A stretch of DNA of 64,000 nt, from NCBI RefSeq assembly GCF_000183425.1, contig NC_014759.1, positions 3,875,001 to 3,939,000 on the forward strand, written 5' to 3'. The DNA comes from Marivirga tractuosa DSM 4126. GTDB lineage: Bacteria; Bacteroidota; Bacteroidia; Cytophagales; Cyclobacteriaceae. A program made the translations under genes and the position numbers. The notes under the pieces were generated by a model, which saw nothing but the letters and a program-made list of their open reading frames with translations, made no database searches and had not been told where the DNA came from. This document shows positions 26,521-35,405 of this stretch, piece by piece; the stretch's first letter is position 1, and every line of letters begins with the position of its first letter.

Positions 26521-29472
26521 TTAATTAACGTATTCTTCTTGTTCCGATTCGTATTCAAAAATTGATTGATAAATGACATCCATTATTCTTGTTCGAATAT
26601 TGGAGGAAATCAATTTTCTATTATCGGCATCAGGATATACCCTGTTTGAGAGGAATATATATACCAAACCAAATTCTGGGTCTGCCCAGGCAGCTGTGCC
26701 TGTAAAGCCAGTGTGTCCGAAAGTTAATGGGGAAGCATAATGTGAGGTAGGAGAGGGGCCTTCTTCCTCAACTGGCTTATCCCAGCCTAAACCTCTTCTA
26801 TTTTCATCAAATTGCTTTTTGGTAAAATAAGGAACAGTGCCTTTACTAAAATACCGAACACCGCCATAAGTACCATCCCACAAATTCATTTGCATTAATA
26901 TTGCAAGATCCTTGGCATTGCTGAATAGTCCGGCATGTCCAGCCACACCTCCCACCATAGCAGCACCCTGATCATGTACCCAACCTTTGATTAAATCGTT
27001 TCTGAACACCAGATCATTTTCAGTTGGAGCAATTTGTGTTTCTGGGAATCGACATAATGGGAGAAAACCCATTGTACTCATCCCCATGGGTTTATAAAAA
27101 TTTTCATGCAAAAAATCTTCATAACTCATATTGGTCATGCGTTCACTGATTTTCTGCATGATATAATAACCCATGTCGGAATAGCGATAGTCATAATTTT
27201 TTTGCCATCTAGGTTTTTCTAGTAATTCTGAATCTATTACCCATTGCCAGATGGAATCACCCAATACTTGATGACCATATAAGCCAGAAGCTAATTGATT
27301 GGGATAAAGTGAAGCCTCATGGTTTTGATACATGGGCGTTTTTAAACCAAACATATCGTGGGTTTGTCTCCAAAATGGCACATAAGGAACTAAGCCAGCC
27401 TGATGAGTCAAAATATTTCGAAGTGTCATATTTTGTTTATTACTCTTTTTAAGCTCGGGCAGATAATGACTTATTTTTTTGTCCAAATCGATAATTCCTC
27501 TGTCATATAAAAACATGATGCTTTGCAAAGTAGCGGCTACTTTAGTGATGGATGCTAAATCATAAATGGTTTCATCTTTAACTTTTGAATATTTATGGTA
27601 TGTCTGGTAACCAAAGTTTTTTTCGTATACAATTTGACCATCTTTTGCTACTAATATTTGCCCTCCTGGTGTGGCTTCTGTCTCAATGGCTTCTTGTGCA
27701 ATGGCATCAATTTCGGCTAGAATTTTTGGATCCATTCCCACATCCAAAGGATTGCTGTATCCAAATCTATTAAGGGTTTTTGTATTTATTCCAGTTCCAG
27801 CTTTCATCTCAGGAGCAACTGAGATAGGTAATTTTCCTTTTGTAGGTTTCGCACCAAAAATCATCTGAGGAGCCAGTTTTTGAGTAATATCATTATCCTC
27901 ATACATCATTAAAATATGCTGAAATGATTGTAAGTATTTTAAGCTGTACGCATTACCAAAAACAGTCAATACCACATTGGCTTTCTCGGAAAGGTTTTGA
28001 AGGAATAGTAAATCCTCTGATTTCAGACCAAATCTTTTGGAGGCTGAATTGTTCATGCCGTGCAAACCAACTACCACCGTTTCATATTGGCTTAGTTGGT
28101 TTATAAGTTGACTATAATCACCTAAATCCATGTTATCTTTAGGTAAATGATAATGGGTAAAATCAGCATATTTGCTTAAATATTCTTGGAAAGTATTATT
28201 GTTATCGCCTTTTAAGGAGAGAGAAGCAAAATTCGTGGTGTCCAAAATATGGATAGGTAGAAAATTCTTTTCATTTCTCACTAAAGTAGCCGCTTCAGCA
28301 TAGAGCTTTTCGTTTAGATTTTTAGCTTCTGTAGAATTAAGTTTTTCATGGATTTTTTCAGGTTCCAGTTTTTTAAAGCCTTCATGAAGTCCTAATTTAT
28401 ATTTAGCATGAAGTATTTTCTTTACACTTTCTTCCAATCTTTCTTCTGGTAATTCACCTTTTTTTATGGCATCTTTTATCATGTTGATGGCATTTGGAAC
28501 ATCCATCGGAAACAGTAATACATCATTTCCTGCTTTAAAAGCTAACAAATCAGTTTCTCCTGGAGCGTAAAAATCGCTTACTCCCTTCATGTTTAATGCA
28601 TCTGTAAAAATCAAGCCGTTAAAACCTAATTCTTCTTTTAGCAAATCAGTCACCACATTTTTAGATAGGGTAGTGGCTTTATTAGGAGTGCTATCATAAG
28701 CAGGAATATGCAAATGTGCCACCATCATGCTATTTACATTATTCTCAATGAGCTTTTTAAATGGGTATAGTTCTAATTCATCGAGTCTGCCTTTGCTGTG
28801 ATTGATTATAGGTAAAGTCATGTGCGAATCCGAGTCGGTATCTCCATGTCCTGGAAAATGTTTGGCATTGGCTAAGAGTCCATTATCTTGCATTCCTTTC
28901 ATGTAGGCCACTCCTTTTTCAGCTACGTTTACTTTGTCTTCCCCGAAAGAGCGATTCCCAATCACGGGGTTTTTAATATTATTGTTGACATCCACAACGG
29001 GAGCAAAATTAACATGAACACCAATCAGTTTAGCCTGACGAGCAATCTCTGCACCCATTTTATAGATGTAATCATTATTTTGAATGGCCCCCAGTGTCAT
29101 TTGCTTGGGGAAATTCATGGTGCTGTCCAGCCGCATTCCTAATCCCCATTCCGCATCCATTCCTATCCATAATGGAATTTCAGATTTGGCTTGAAGTTGG
29201 TTGGTCATATTGATTTCCCTTCCTGGTCCGCCTTGGAAAAATATTAACCCTCCTATATGATAATTTTCTATGAGGAGTGAAAGGTTTTTGATGTGTTGTT
29301 CATCTTTATTGGAATAAGCTGCCACCATAAACAGTTGTCCAATTTTTTCTTCCTGATTCATTTCCGCATAAGTTTCTTCTACCCATTTCGGATACATGAT
29401 TTCCTGCGAAAAAAGTGAATTTAATACTGAATAAACCAACAGAATTGATAGGGAGAAAACTTTTTTGAACAT
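26521..29472 (-). CDS. Fused GH3 beta-N-acetylhexosaminidase and beta-lactamase-like serine hydrolase
   Basis: A 983-aa exported protein with signal peptide (residues 1-22, ending NSLFSQ). The first half is a NagZ-type GH3 domain: NFAPVVDVNN, the His/Asp signature KHFPGHGDTDSDSH (about 204-217) and the nucleophile region FTDALNMKG. A GH3 C-terminal domain follows. Residues about 595-970 are a class C beta-lactamase/EstB-like domain with S-x-x-K in SITKV (about 641), YSD in place of YxN, and GHTGFTGT in place of KTG. The fusion is common in Bacteroidota and suggests periplasmic murein fragment processing. The substrate of the second domain is unknown. Confidence 0.93.
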   Translation of the reverse strand: MFKKVFSLSILLVYSVLNSLFSQEIMYPKWVEETYAEMNQEEKIGQLFMVAAYSNKDEQHIKNLSLLIENYHIGGLIFFQGGPGREINMTNQLQAKSEIPLWIGMDAEWGLGMRLDSTMNFPKQMTLGAIQNNDYIYKMGAEIARQAKLIGVHVNFAPVVDVNNNIKNPVIGNRSFGEDKVNVAEKGVAYMKGMQDNGLLANAKHFPGHGDTDSDSHMTLPIINHSKGRLDELELYPFKKLIENNVNSMMVAHLHIPAYDSTPNKATTLSKNVVTDLLKEELGFNGLIFTDALNMKGVSDFYAPGETDLLAFKAGNDVLLFPMDVPNAINMIKDAIKKGELPEERLEESVKKILHAKYKLGLHEGFKKLEPEKIHEKLNSTEAKNLNEKLYAEAATLVRNEKNFLPIHILDTTNFASLSLKGDNNNTFQEYLSKYADFTHYHLPKDNMDLGDYSQLINQLSQYETVVVGLHGMNNSASKRFGLKSEDLLFLQNLSEKANVVLTVFGNAYSLKYLQSFQHILMMYEDNDITQKLAPQMIFGAKPTKGKLPISVAPEMKAGTGINTKTLNRFGYSNPLDVGMDPKILAEIDAIAQEAIETEATPGGQILVAKDGQIVYEKNFGYQTYHKYSKVKDETIYDLASITKVAATLQSIMFLYDRGIIDLDKKISHYLPELKKSNKQNMTLRNILTHQAGLVPYVPFWRQTHDMFGLKTPMYQNHEASLYPNQLASGLYGHQVLGDSIWQWVIDSELLEKPRWQKNYDYRYSDMGYYIMQKISERMTNMSYEDFLHENFYKPMGMSTMGFLPLCRFPETQIAPTENDLVFRNDLIKGWVHDQGAAMVGGVAGHAGLFSNAKDLAILMQMNLWDGTYGGVRYFSKGTVPYFTKKQFDENRRGLGWDKPVEEEGPSPTSHYASPLTFGHTGFTGTAAWADPEFGLVYIFLSNRVYPDADNRKLISSNIRTRIMDVIYQSIFEYESEQEEYVN

Positions 29473-29660
29473 GTGGTAGTTTTGAATTTATGATAAAAGC
29501 TAAATTAACATTAAGTTTGTTTCTGAGAAAGATGATTTCCTTTATATTGTTAATTTTTGCTAATTTGTTGAATTAATTTGAATTCATAATAGCAGTTTGC
29601 TATTTAAACTTACATAACGAAAGCTTCGTTCCTTTATTCATCTATTTTAAATTAGAATTT

Positions 29661-29990
29661 ATGAAAGTTCCATCCATATTTAGATTGCCCAAATATCAGA
29701 GGTTTGAGATTCAACCTCGCTATTACGATCCAGTGAAGGAAGATATTGAAAAGAGAACGGATCGAATCAGAAAAGAAATAAGAAATCAAAGGGAAGGCAA
29801 CAGTTCTGAAAGTATAAGAGAAGCTTATAAAGCGAGAAGAGGTTCCAATCGCTCTGCTGATTTGTTTCAATTTTTGATGATTATAATTGTAGGAGTTTCC
29901 ATTGGAGGTTATTTGATGTACGGAGCAAATGTCTATTTTGCTTTACTTCTCCTAATTCCTTTATACATTATCTTGAGAAGAAGGAAATAA
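29661..29990 (+). CDS. Small membrane protein of unknown function
   Basis: A 109-aa protein. Residues 1-65 are charged and basic, with many Arg and Lys (for example EKRTDRIRKEIRNQREG). Two adjacent hydrophobic helices follow (about 69-87 and 91-104), ending in a basic tail RRRK. This predicts a cytoplasmic N-terminus and a C-terminal hairpin in the inner membrane. I do not recognise a named family. It lies 97 bases upstream of mutL on the same strand and may share its transcript. The overlapping minus-strand frame is a shadow. Confidence 0.8.
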   Translation: MKVPSIFRLPKYQRFEIQPRYYDPVKEDIEKRTDRIRKEIRNQREGNSSESIREAYKARRGSNRSADLFQFLMIIIVGVSIGGYLMYGANVYFALLLLIPLYIILRRRK

Positions 29991-30087
29991 ATAGAATCTA
30001 TTAAAAACAGATGCTGAATATTTGATTCTCAAAGCCAAAATCTAATTTTTGGTGTAATTAAATTTTAGAATCCACATAATAAAGTAA

Positions 30088-31935
30088 ATGTCCGATATTA
30101 TACAGTTATTGCCTGATGCAATTGCTAATCAGATTGCCGCAGGAGAGGTAGTCCAAAGACCTGCTTCTGTGGTAAAAGAATTATTGGAGAATTCCATTGA
30201 TGCCGGCAGCAGTAAAATTAAATTGGTGGTGAAGGATGCCGGAAAGCAACTCATTCAGGTAATTGATGATGGCGCAGGGATGTCAGAGACCGATGCCAGA
30301 ATGTGCTTTGAGCGTCATGCTACTTCTAAAATCAGAAAATCAGACGATTTATTTGCTTTGAAGACAATGGGCTTTAGGGGAGAAGCAATGGCCTCAATAG
30401 CAGCAGTTGCTCAAGTAGAGCTTAAAACCAAAACGGCTGATGCAGAATTAGGAGTTTTGTTAGAAATTGAAGCTTCTGAAATCAAAAATCAATCTCATAC
30501 AACTCATACCGGTGGCACTACCATTTCAGTAAAAAATCTTTTTTATAATGTTCCGGCAAGACGTAATTTCTTGAAATCCAACCCAGTGGAAATGCGTCAT
30601 ATTATTGATGAATTTCATCGGGTAGCGTTGGCCAATCCGCAAGTTGCTTTTAGCTTGCATCAGAATGATATGGACGTTTACCAATTGAATGCTGGTAAGC
30701 TGAGTCAGCGAATTGTTGGATTATTTGGTAAAAATTATCAAGAGCAATTGGTCGCCTGTGAGGAAACCACTGACCAATTAAAAATTTATGGTTACATCGG
30801 GAAGCCTGAATTTGCAAAGAAAACAAGAGGAGAACAATTTTTCTTTGTGAATAATCGCTACATCAAAAGCGGCTATTTACACCATGCTGTGGTGAATGGA
30901 TTTGAAGGATTGTTGGCAAAAGAAGCGCATCCATTTTATGTGCTATGTTTAGAAATTGATCCTAAGCGGATTGATGTAAATGTTCATCCTACCAAAACAG
31001 AAATTAAGTTTGATGATGAGCGTATGGTTTACGGAATTTTGGCAGCTGCCATTCGTCAGGCTTTAGGAGCGCATAATGTAGCGCCTGCATTGGATTTTGA
31101 CAGTGATGTGAATTTTAGTTTTAATGCCCCTAGAAGAAATCAGGTAGATGATTTTTCCAGAAAAACCACCAATTATCAAAAGTTCAAACAACCAAAAGAT
31201 AATGATGGGGAGTGGGATAAAATTCTATCCAATTTCCAGGAGTTGAGCCAGAAAATAAGCGAAGAGGAAGAAAATGAAGATATTGCCGATGAAAGTCAGC
31301 AGTCGATGACTTTTGGAAGTGCAATTAATGAAGAAAATGAAAGCAAGGTGCCTCAAAGTGAAAGGGTAGAGGCTAAATCAAGCATATTTCAAATCCATCA
31401 GAAATATATTGCTACTCAAGTAAAATCTGGATTGATGTTAGTTGATCAACAAGCAGCTCATGAACGGATTTTATTTGAAAAATTCAATCGTCATTTGCAA
31501 AATAGTGATGGAAGCTCTCAACAATTTCTTTTTCCTGAGCAAGTGCAGTTATCTGCACCGGATTATGCTTTAGTGATGGATATGGAGGAGGAGTTAAAAG
31601 CTTTGGGGTTTGTGATTTCTTCTTTTGGAAAAGATACGGTAGTGATTAATGGTGCCCCAACAGAATTGACGGATACCTCGGTAAAATCAGTATTTGAGGG
31701 TTTGATTGACCAATTTAAGCATAATAAAAACGTGCTGAGTGTATCGAAAAATGAAAATATTGCTCGTTCTTTGGCTAAAAGGTCAGCCATTAGAGCAGGG
31801 CATAAATTGAATGCGGAAGAAATGAATGCTTTAATTGATAAACTTTTTGCTTGTCAAAACCCTAATTATGCGCCTTCAGGTAACTCAACTTTTATTATTT
31901 TTGACCTTAATAAAATTGCAAGCTTCTTCAACTAG
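30088..31935 (+). CDS. mutL: DNA mismatch repair protein MutL
   Basis: A 615-aa GHKL ATPase that couples MutS mismatch recognition to strand incision. N-terminal ATPase motifs: [20 protein letters not shown] and [12 protein letters not shown] (residues about 27-105), then the transducer domain. An acidic linker (about 340-430) leads to the C-terminal dimerisation/endonuclease domain. The endonuclease motif, usually DQHA-x2-E-x4-E, reads [12 protein letters not shown] (about 452-463), with Gln in place of His. The end ([16 protein letters not shown]) corresponds to the conserved C-P-H-GRP region but also deviates from it. Length is normal. Two rhomboid genes follow. Confidence 0.95.
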   Translation: MSDIIQLLPDAIANQIAAGEVVQRPASVVKELLENSIDAGSSKIKLVVKDAGKQLIQVIDDGAGMSETDARMCFERHATSKIRKSDDLFALKTMGFRGEAMASIAAVAQVELKTKTADAELGVLLEIEASEIKNQSHTTHTGGTTISVKNLFYNVPARRNFLKSNPVEMRHIIDEFHRVALANPQVAFSLHQNDMDVYQLNAGKLSQRIVGLFGKNYQEQLVACEETTDQLKIYGYIGKPEFAKKTRGEQFFFVNNRYIKSGYLHHAVVNGFEGLLAKEAHPFYVLCLEIDPKRIDVNVHPTKTEIKFDDERMVYGILAAAIRQALGAHNVAPALDFDSDVNFSFNAPRRNQVDDFSRKTTNYQKFKQPKDNDGEWDKILSNFQELSQKISEEEENEDIADESQQSMTFGSAINEENESKVPQSERVEAKSSIFQIHQKYIATQVKSGLMLVDQQAAHERILFEKFNRHLQNSDGSSQQFLFPEQVQLSAPDYALVMDMEEELKALGFVISSFGKDTVVINGAPTELTDTSVKSVFEGLIDQFKHNKNVLSVSKNENIARSLAKRSAIRAGHKLNAEEMNALIDKLFACQNPNYAPSGNSTFIIFDLNKIASFFN

Positions 31936-31990
31936 ATATAAAGAGAGAAGTTATTCTAATTAAATTATAGAAATTATATAGTATAAATTT

Positions 31991-32782
31991 ATGTTCGCAA
32001 GACTTACTCCGGTTGTTAAAAACCTGCTTTTAATAAATATAGCTTTATTGCTTATTCCGTCCTTAATGAATTTAGAATTGGCGCAGTATTTTGGCTTGCG
32101 TTATATTTTTGCCGACTCTTTTAAGCCATTCCAGTTCATTACCTATATGTTTCTGCACTCTGGTTTTGGGCACTTATTAGGTAATATGTTTGCCTTATTT
32201 ATATTCGGCCCAATGCTGGAACGGTTTTGGGGATCGAAAAAGTTCTTTATTTTTTACATGGTGACGGGTGTTGGTGCTGGTATACTTTATGGAGTTGTAA
32301 ACTTTATAGAAATGCAGCAATTAGAAAGTGCTGCTGAACAATATATCGAAAATCCGAATTATGAAAGTTTTGTATCTTTTATTCAGGAAAATGCCAATTA
32401 TGCTTACCGACAATGGTATGACTTTATCGATGCTTACGGAGAAAATCCTGAGAATCCAGAGTATGTCGAGGGTAGTATTCAAAGAGTAAAAGAGGTAGTG
32501 CGCTTTCAGGGAAATGTACCATTAATTGGAGCTTCAGGTGCGGTGTTCGGAATTCTATTTGCATTCGGCTTTTTATTTCCAAATACGGAATTGTTTTTAC
32601 TCTTCCCGCCTATTCCTATCAAAGCCAAATACCTTGTAACCTTCTATGGTTTATATGAGTTATATGCAGGCATACAGAATGTTCCGGGGGATAACGTGGC
32701 ACACTATGCCCACCTTGGCGGAATGTTGATTGCATTTATTCTGTTAAAGATTTGGCAGAAAGATAGTACAAGATTTTATTAA
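31991..32782 (+). CDS. Rhomboid-family intramembrane serine protease
   Basis: A 263-aa inner-membrane protein with about six helices. The catalytic Ser lies in GASGAVFGILFAFGF (G-x-S-G, about residues 179-193) and the catalytic His in NVAHYAHLGGM (about 236-246). A MFLHSGFGHLLGNMFALFIFG segment provides the usual helix-2 HxxxN-like motif. A soluble acidic insert (about 112-165) between helices is longer than in GlpG. It is 5 bases upstream of a second rhomboid gene, so the two are co-transcribed. The substrate is unknown. Confidence 0.92.
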   Translation: MFARLTPVVKNLLLINIALLLIPSLMNLELAQYFGLRYIFADSFKPFQFITYMFLHSGFGHLLGNMFALFIFGPMLERFWGSKKFFIFYMVTGVGAGILYGVVNFIEMQQLESAAEQYIENPNYESFVSFIQENANYAYRQWYDFIDAYGENPENPEYVEGSIQRVKEVVRFQGNVPLIGASGAVFGILFAFGFLFPNTELFLLFPPIPIKAKYLVTFYGLYELYAGIQNVPGDNVAHYAHLGGMLIAFILLKIWQKDSTRFY

Positions 32783-32787
32783 AGAAG

Positions 32788-33696
32788 ATGGCAGGATTTT
32801 TCGATGAGTTAAAACAAAATTTTAAGCGCCCCAATAATGCCTTAAATCAATTGATCATTATTAATGCAATTGTTTTTGTAGGATTGGGTTTATTGGCATT
32901 AATAGGAAAATTTTCAGGTGTTGAAGGGCTATATGCAATAGTAGATGCTCAATTTACAATACCACCAGATTTAGAAAGGTTTATCTACAGACCTTGGACC
33001 ATCATTACATATGCTTTCTCACATGCCGGATTCTTTCATATTTTAATGAATATGCTGGTATTGTATTGGTTTGGAATGCTGGTTTCTCAATACCTTGGAA
33101 GTGCTAAATTGGTGAATTTATATGTTTTAGGTGCGTTGGCTGGAGCTGTCATTTTCATACTAGCCTATAACTTGATTCCTTTTTTAGCAGATAGAACTAC
33201 TAGCGGAATGGTAGGGGCTTCTGCTGCCGTTTATGCAGTAGCTACAGCATCTGCAACACTACTTCCTGATCACAGGTTTCATTTGATTTTTATAGGTCCT
33301 GTAAAAATTAAATATATAGTAGCGGTCTACATCATTTTATCATTATTAAACTCTGCTGGTCCTAATGCTGGTGGAAATCTTGCACACTTAGGTGGTGCAG
33401 GAATTGGCTTTTTATATGTAAGAGGTTTACAAGCTGGAACAGATTTTGGCCTTTGGATTCAAATGACTTTAGGTTTTATTCAAAGTTTATTCAAATCAAA
33501 GCCTAAAATTAAAGTTACCTACAAAAAGAAACAAACTGCTGGAGCCAGTAAAGGTAGCAGTTCCTCTTCATCATCTTCATCCTCTAGTATTGAGCAAGAA
33601 GAAATAGATAGAATATTGGATAAAATTTCTGAAAAAGGTTACGAAAGCCTAAGCAAAGATGAAAAGCAAAAGCTTTTTAATGCTAGCAAAAAATAA
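32788..33696 (+). CDS. Second rhomboid-family protease with DUF6576-like tail
   Basis: A 302-aa membrane protein with six predicted helices. The helix-2 motif is FSHAGFFHILMNMLVLYW. The active-site loop reads MVGASAAVYAVATA (Ser near residue 146), so the canonical final Gly of GxSG is Ala. The catalytic His is in NLAHLGGAGIGF (about 199-210). After the membrane part comes a basic segment, an 11-Ser run (about 255-266) and a helical tail, EEIDRILDKISEKGYESLS, that fits DUF6576. The protease is probably active, but the GASA loop makes this less certain. It is paired with the preceding rhomboid. Confidence 0.9.
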   Translation: MAGFFDELKQNFKRPNNALNQLIIINAIVFVGLGLLALIGKFSGVEGLYAIVDAQFTIPPDLERFIYRPWTIITYAFSHAGFFHILMNMLVLYWFGMLVSQYLGSAKLVNLYVLGALAGAVIFILAYNLIPFLADRTTSGMVGASAAVYAVATASATLLPDHRFHLIFIGPVKIKYIVAVYIILSLLNSAGPNAGGNLAHLGGAGIGFLYVRGLQAGTDFGLWIQMTLGFIQSLFKSKPKIKVTYKKKQTAGASKGSSSSSSSSSSSIEQEEIDRILDKISEKGYESLSKDEKQKLFNASKK

Positions 33697-33726
33697 TTAC
33701 GAATTACGAATTTTATAATTACGAAC
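33694..33726 (+). repeat. AATTACGAA-type tandem element starting at the rhomboid stop codon
   Basis: TAATTACGAATTACGAA, a short spacer, then ATAATTACGAACTAGG. The first TAA of the element is the stop codon of the second rhomboid gene. The same words occur inverted at 33852-33865 and again after the enoyl-CoA hydratase gene at 43093-43127. This points to a dispersed intergenic repeat rather than chance. Confidence 0.6.
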
Positions 33727-33851
33727 TAGGGCACTTCAATTTTGTAAAGCTATTGTAGTTGATGATTAACCTTTCCTTAATTTGAAAAATGTAAATAAGA
33801 TTGATAATTCGAGAGAATTTAGAATGTATTATAATCTCAGAGAAGACCCGC

Positions 33852-33865
33852 AGTTCGTAATTATA
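33852..33865 (-). repeat. Inverted copy of the AATTACGAA element, directly after the anti-sigma stop
   Basis: On the minus strand TATAATTACGAACT begins on the base after the anti-sigma factor stop codon (33866-33868). With the plus-strand copy at 33694 it flanks the 125-base spacer between two convergent genes. Each copy follows the gene on its own strand. Confidence 0.55.
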
Positions 33866-34693
33866 TCAAATCTGTCCAATCACATACATTTTCTCCATGG
33901 TAGGGTTTTTACTGCCACCTCTAGGTTCTAGCGTTACAGCAAATGCAGAAGCTTTTCCAGTGGTTTTCATTTTGAGTAAGCTTGTCATATCACCCGCTAC
34001 ATCAAAAACGCCCATGTCAACTGGGTTTCCATCAACTATTGCCCACAATTGATATTGATTATCCATTTCATTGGCAGGCATTTTCTTAGCATTAAGAAAA
34101 ACCTCATTGGTTTTTTTGTTCCAATGTACGAAGGCTTGAGCTTCTGGTGCAATGTCCAAACCTTTCATAGGAACAGTTTCTATTCCTGGCTGTCTAAGGA
34201 TTTCAACATTCTCAGCATATTGCTCCATCTGATTTTTCACCACATTATACTGCTGAGCCATTGTTTGGTTTTGCGCAATTATATTGGATAATCGGGCTTC
34301 AGTAGCCTGCCATTGGTTATAATAATAAACACTAAAAGCTATTCCAATTATAGCTACAATACTTGCTGCAGCTGATAAATAAGGGTAAATAGAATAGGAT
34401 TTACTCTCCTTTTGGATTTCTTCTTGAACAAGTTCTTCTTCAGAATCATCTTCAAAAGATTCGACCTCCAATCCCAAGTCTTCAAAAAGATTGTTTTTAG
34501 AGGATTCGGGAGGTGCAATGCTTCCTTTTTTACCTAAAGCAAATAAGGTTTCTTCCGCCTCATCAATGGCTTTTCTTACTTCCTCATGCTCTTCTGCATA
34601 CTGAAGCAACTCCTTTGTTTCGGACTCATTCAGCTGGCCCAAAACAAAAGCTTCAATTACTCCTGTCGATATGTATGCTTCTATTTTACTCAC
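33866..34693 (-). CDS. RskA-like anti-sigma factor
   Basis: A 275-aa bitopic membrane protein that should bind and hold the sigma factor encoded just upstream. Residues 1-60 form the cytoplasmic helical anti-sigma part (GVIEAFVLGQLNESETKEL). An acidic linker follows, then one membrane helix (about 103-123, SAAASIVAIIGIAFSVYYYN). The exported C-terminal domain (about 140-275) matches the RskA type: AFVHWNKKTNEVFLNAKKM, QLWAIVDGNPVDMGVF and FAVTLEPRGGSKNPT. The start is GTG at 34693, overlapping the sigma stop as GTGA, so the pair is translationally coupled at a fixed ratio. An AATTACGAA repeat follows the stop. Confidence 0.9.
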   Translation of the reverse strand: MSKIEAYISTGVIEAFVLGQLNESETKELLQYAEEHEEVRKAIDEAEETLFALGKKGSIAPPESSKNNLFEDLGLEVESFEDDSEEELVQEEIQKESKSYSIYPYLSAAASIVAIIGIAFSVYYYNQWQATEARLSNIIAQNQTMAQQYNVVKNQMEQYAENVEILRQPGIETVPMKGLDIAPEAQAFVHWNKKTNEVFLNAKKMPANEMDNQYQLWAIVDGNPVDMGVFDVAGDMTSLLKMKTTGKASAFAVTLEPRGGSKNPTMEKMYVIGQI

Positions 34694-35235
34694 AATAATA
34701 ATTCTCTTAATGTACGCATAGCTGTCCTCGCCCTGGTTTTGACCGTACCCAATGGGATATCAAATTCCTCGGAAATTTCAGTTTGCGTATAGCCTTTAAA
34801 ATACATTTGATCAATAACAAATCGGAGTTCATCAGAAAGCTTATCTAAGACTTTTTCTAATCCTATGCTATCAATTGATTGCTCTGTTGAATTTGCATTG
34901 TCAATGGTATGTACGTTGTCTGAGACTGAATCGGTTTTACCTGTTTTCTTTATTTCTTTTGATCGAAGTTTATCGATGGAAGCATTTCGGCTAATATTGA
35001 CTAACCAAGTATACAATCGACCTTTTTCAGCACTGTAAGCATTTATGTTTTTCCAGGCTTTTATAAAAACATCATGCAAAACTTCCTGTGCTACTTCCTC
35101 TGATTTAACAATTCTGACTATGACACCATATATAGCTCCACTGTAATTATCATACAGGTATTCAAAAGCACTTGATTTCTGTGCTTTGAGTTCTTTTATT
35201 AGAACCTCTTCCGATATTTTAACTGTTGGTGCTAT
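34690..35235 (-). CDS. ECF-type RNA polymerase sigma factor with a non-canonical start
   Basis: Sigma-70 family group 4 factor. Region 2 is KSSAFEYLYDNYSGAIYGVI, then HDVFIKAWKNI and YTWLVNISRNASIDKLRSKE. Region 4 ends with QTEISEEFDIPLGTVKTRA. The first canonical start codon (TTG at 35079) falls inside region 2 and would remove conserved sequence. Upstream the frame stays open with good sigma homology back to a TAG at 35252-35254, yet this stretch has no ATG, GTG or TTG. I extended it to the ATA at 35235, giving 181 codons, the usual ECF length. A CTG at 35160 is another option. The anti-sigma factor is next. No clear promoter was seen. Confidence 0.8.
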   Translation of the reverse strand: MAPTVKISEEVLIKELKAQKSSAFEYLYDNYSGAIYGVIVRIVKSEEVAQEVLHDVFIKAWKNINAYSAEKGRLYTWLVNISRNASIDKLRSKEIKKTGKTDSVSDNVHTIDNANSTEQSIDSIGLEKVLDKLSDELRFVIDQMYFKGYTQTEISEEFDIPLGTVKTRARTAMRTLRELLL

Positions 35236-35279
35236 AACTTTGAATTTCGATTGCTAAATAAATGATAATACCCCAATAA

Positions 35280-35329
35280 AAAAAGCTGTTAGGCAAATTC
35301 AACTAATTAAATCTGCTTAACAGCTTTTT
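35280..35329 (-). terminator. Terminator of lpdA, probably bidirectional
   Basis: A 16-bp near-perfect stem: plus-strand AAAAAGCTGTTAGGCA pairs with TGCTTAACAGCTTTTT (one G-U), with an 18-base loop. On the minus strand it ends in a T-run, 77 bases after the lpdA stop; the plus strand is also T-rich after it. It separates lpdA from the sigma/anti-sigma pair. Confidence 0.85.
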
Positions 35330-35344
35330 GTTTTGTTTTTAACA

Positions 35345-35401
35345 AGCACGAGCTAAGAAGCTCGCGCCAGCTCGGCTAGCACGAGCTTCTTAGCTCGTGC
35401 T
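35345..35401. repeat. Composite palindrome downstream of lpdA
   Basis: A perfect 20-bp inverted repeat: AGCACGAGCTAAGAAGCTCG at 35345-35364 and its exact reverse complement at 35382-35401, with a 17-base centre. Each arm also contains its own small hairpin (GAGCT/AGCTC). This two-hairpin design is the same as at 4542-4596 although the sequence is unrelated. It begins 4 bases after the lpdA stop. Confidence 0.75.
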
Positions 35402-35405
35402 GAAA

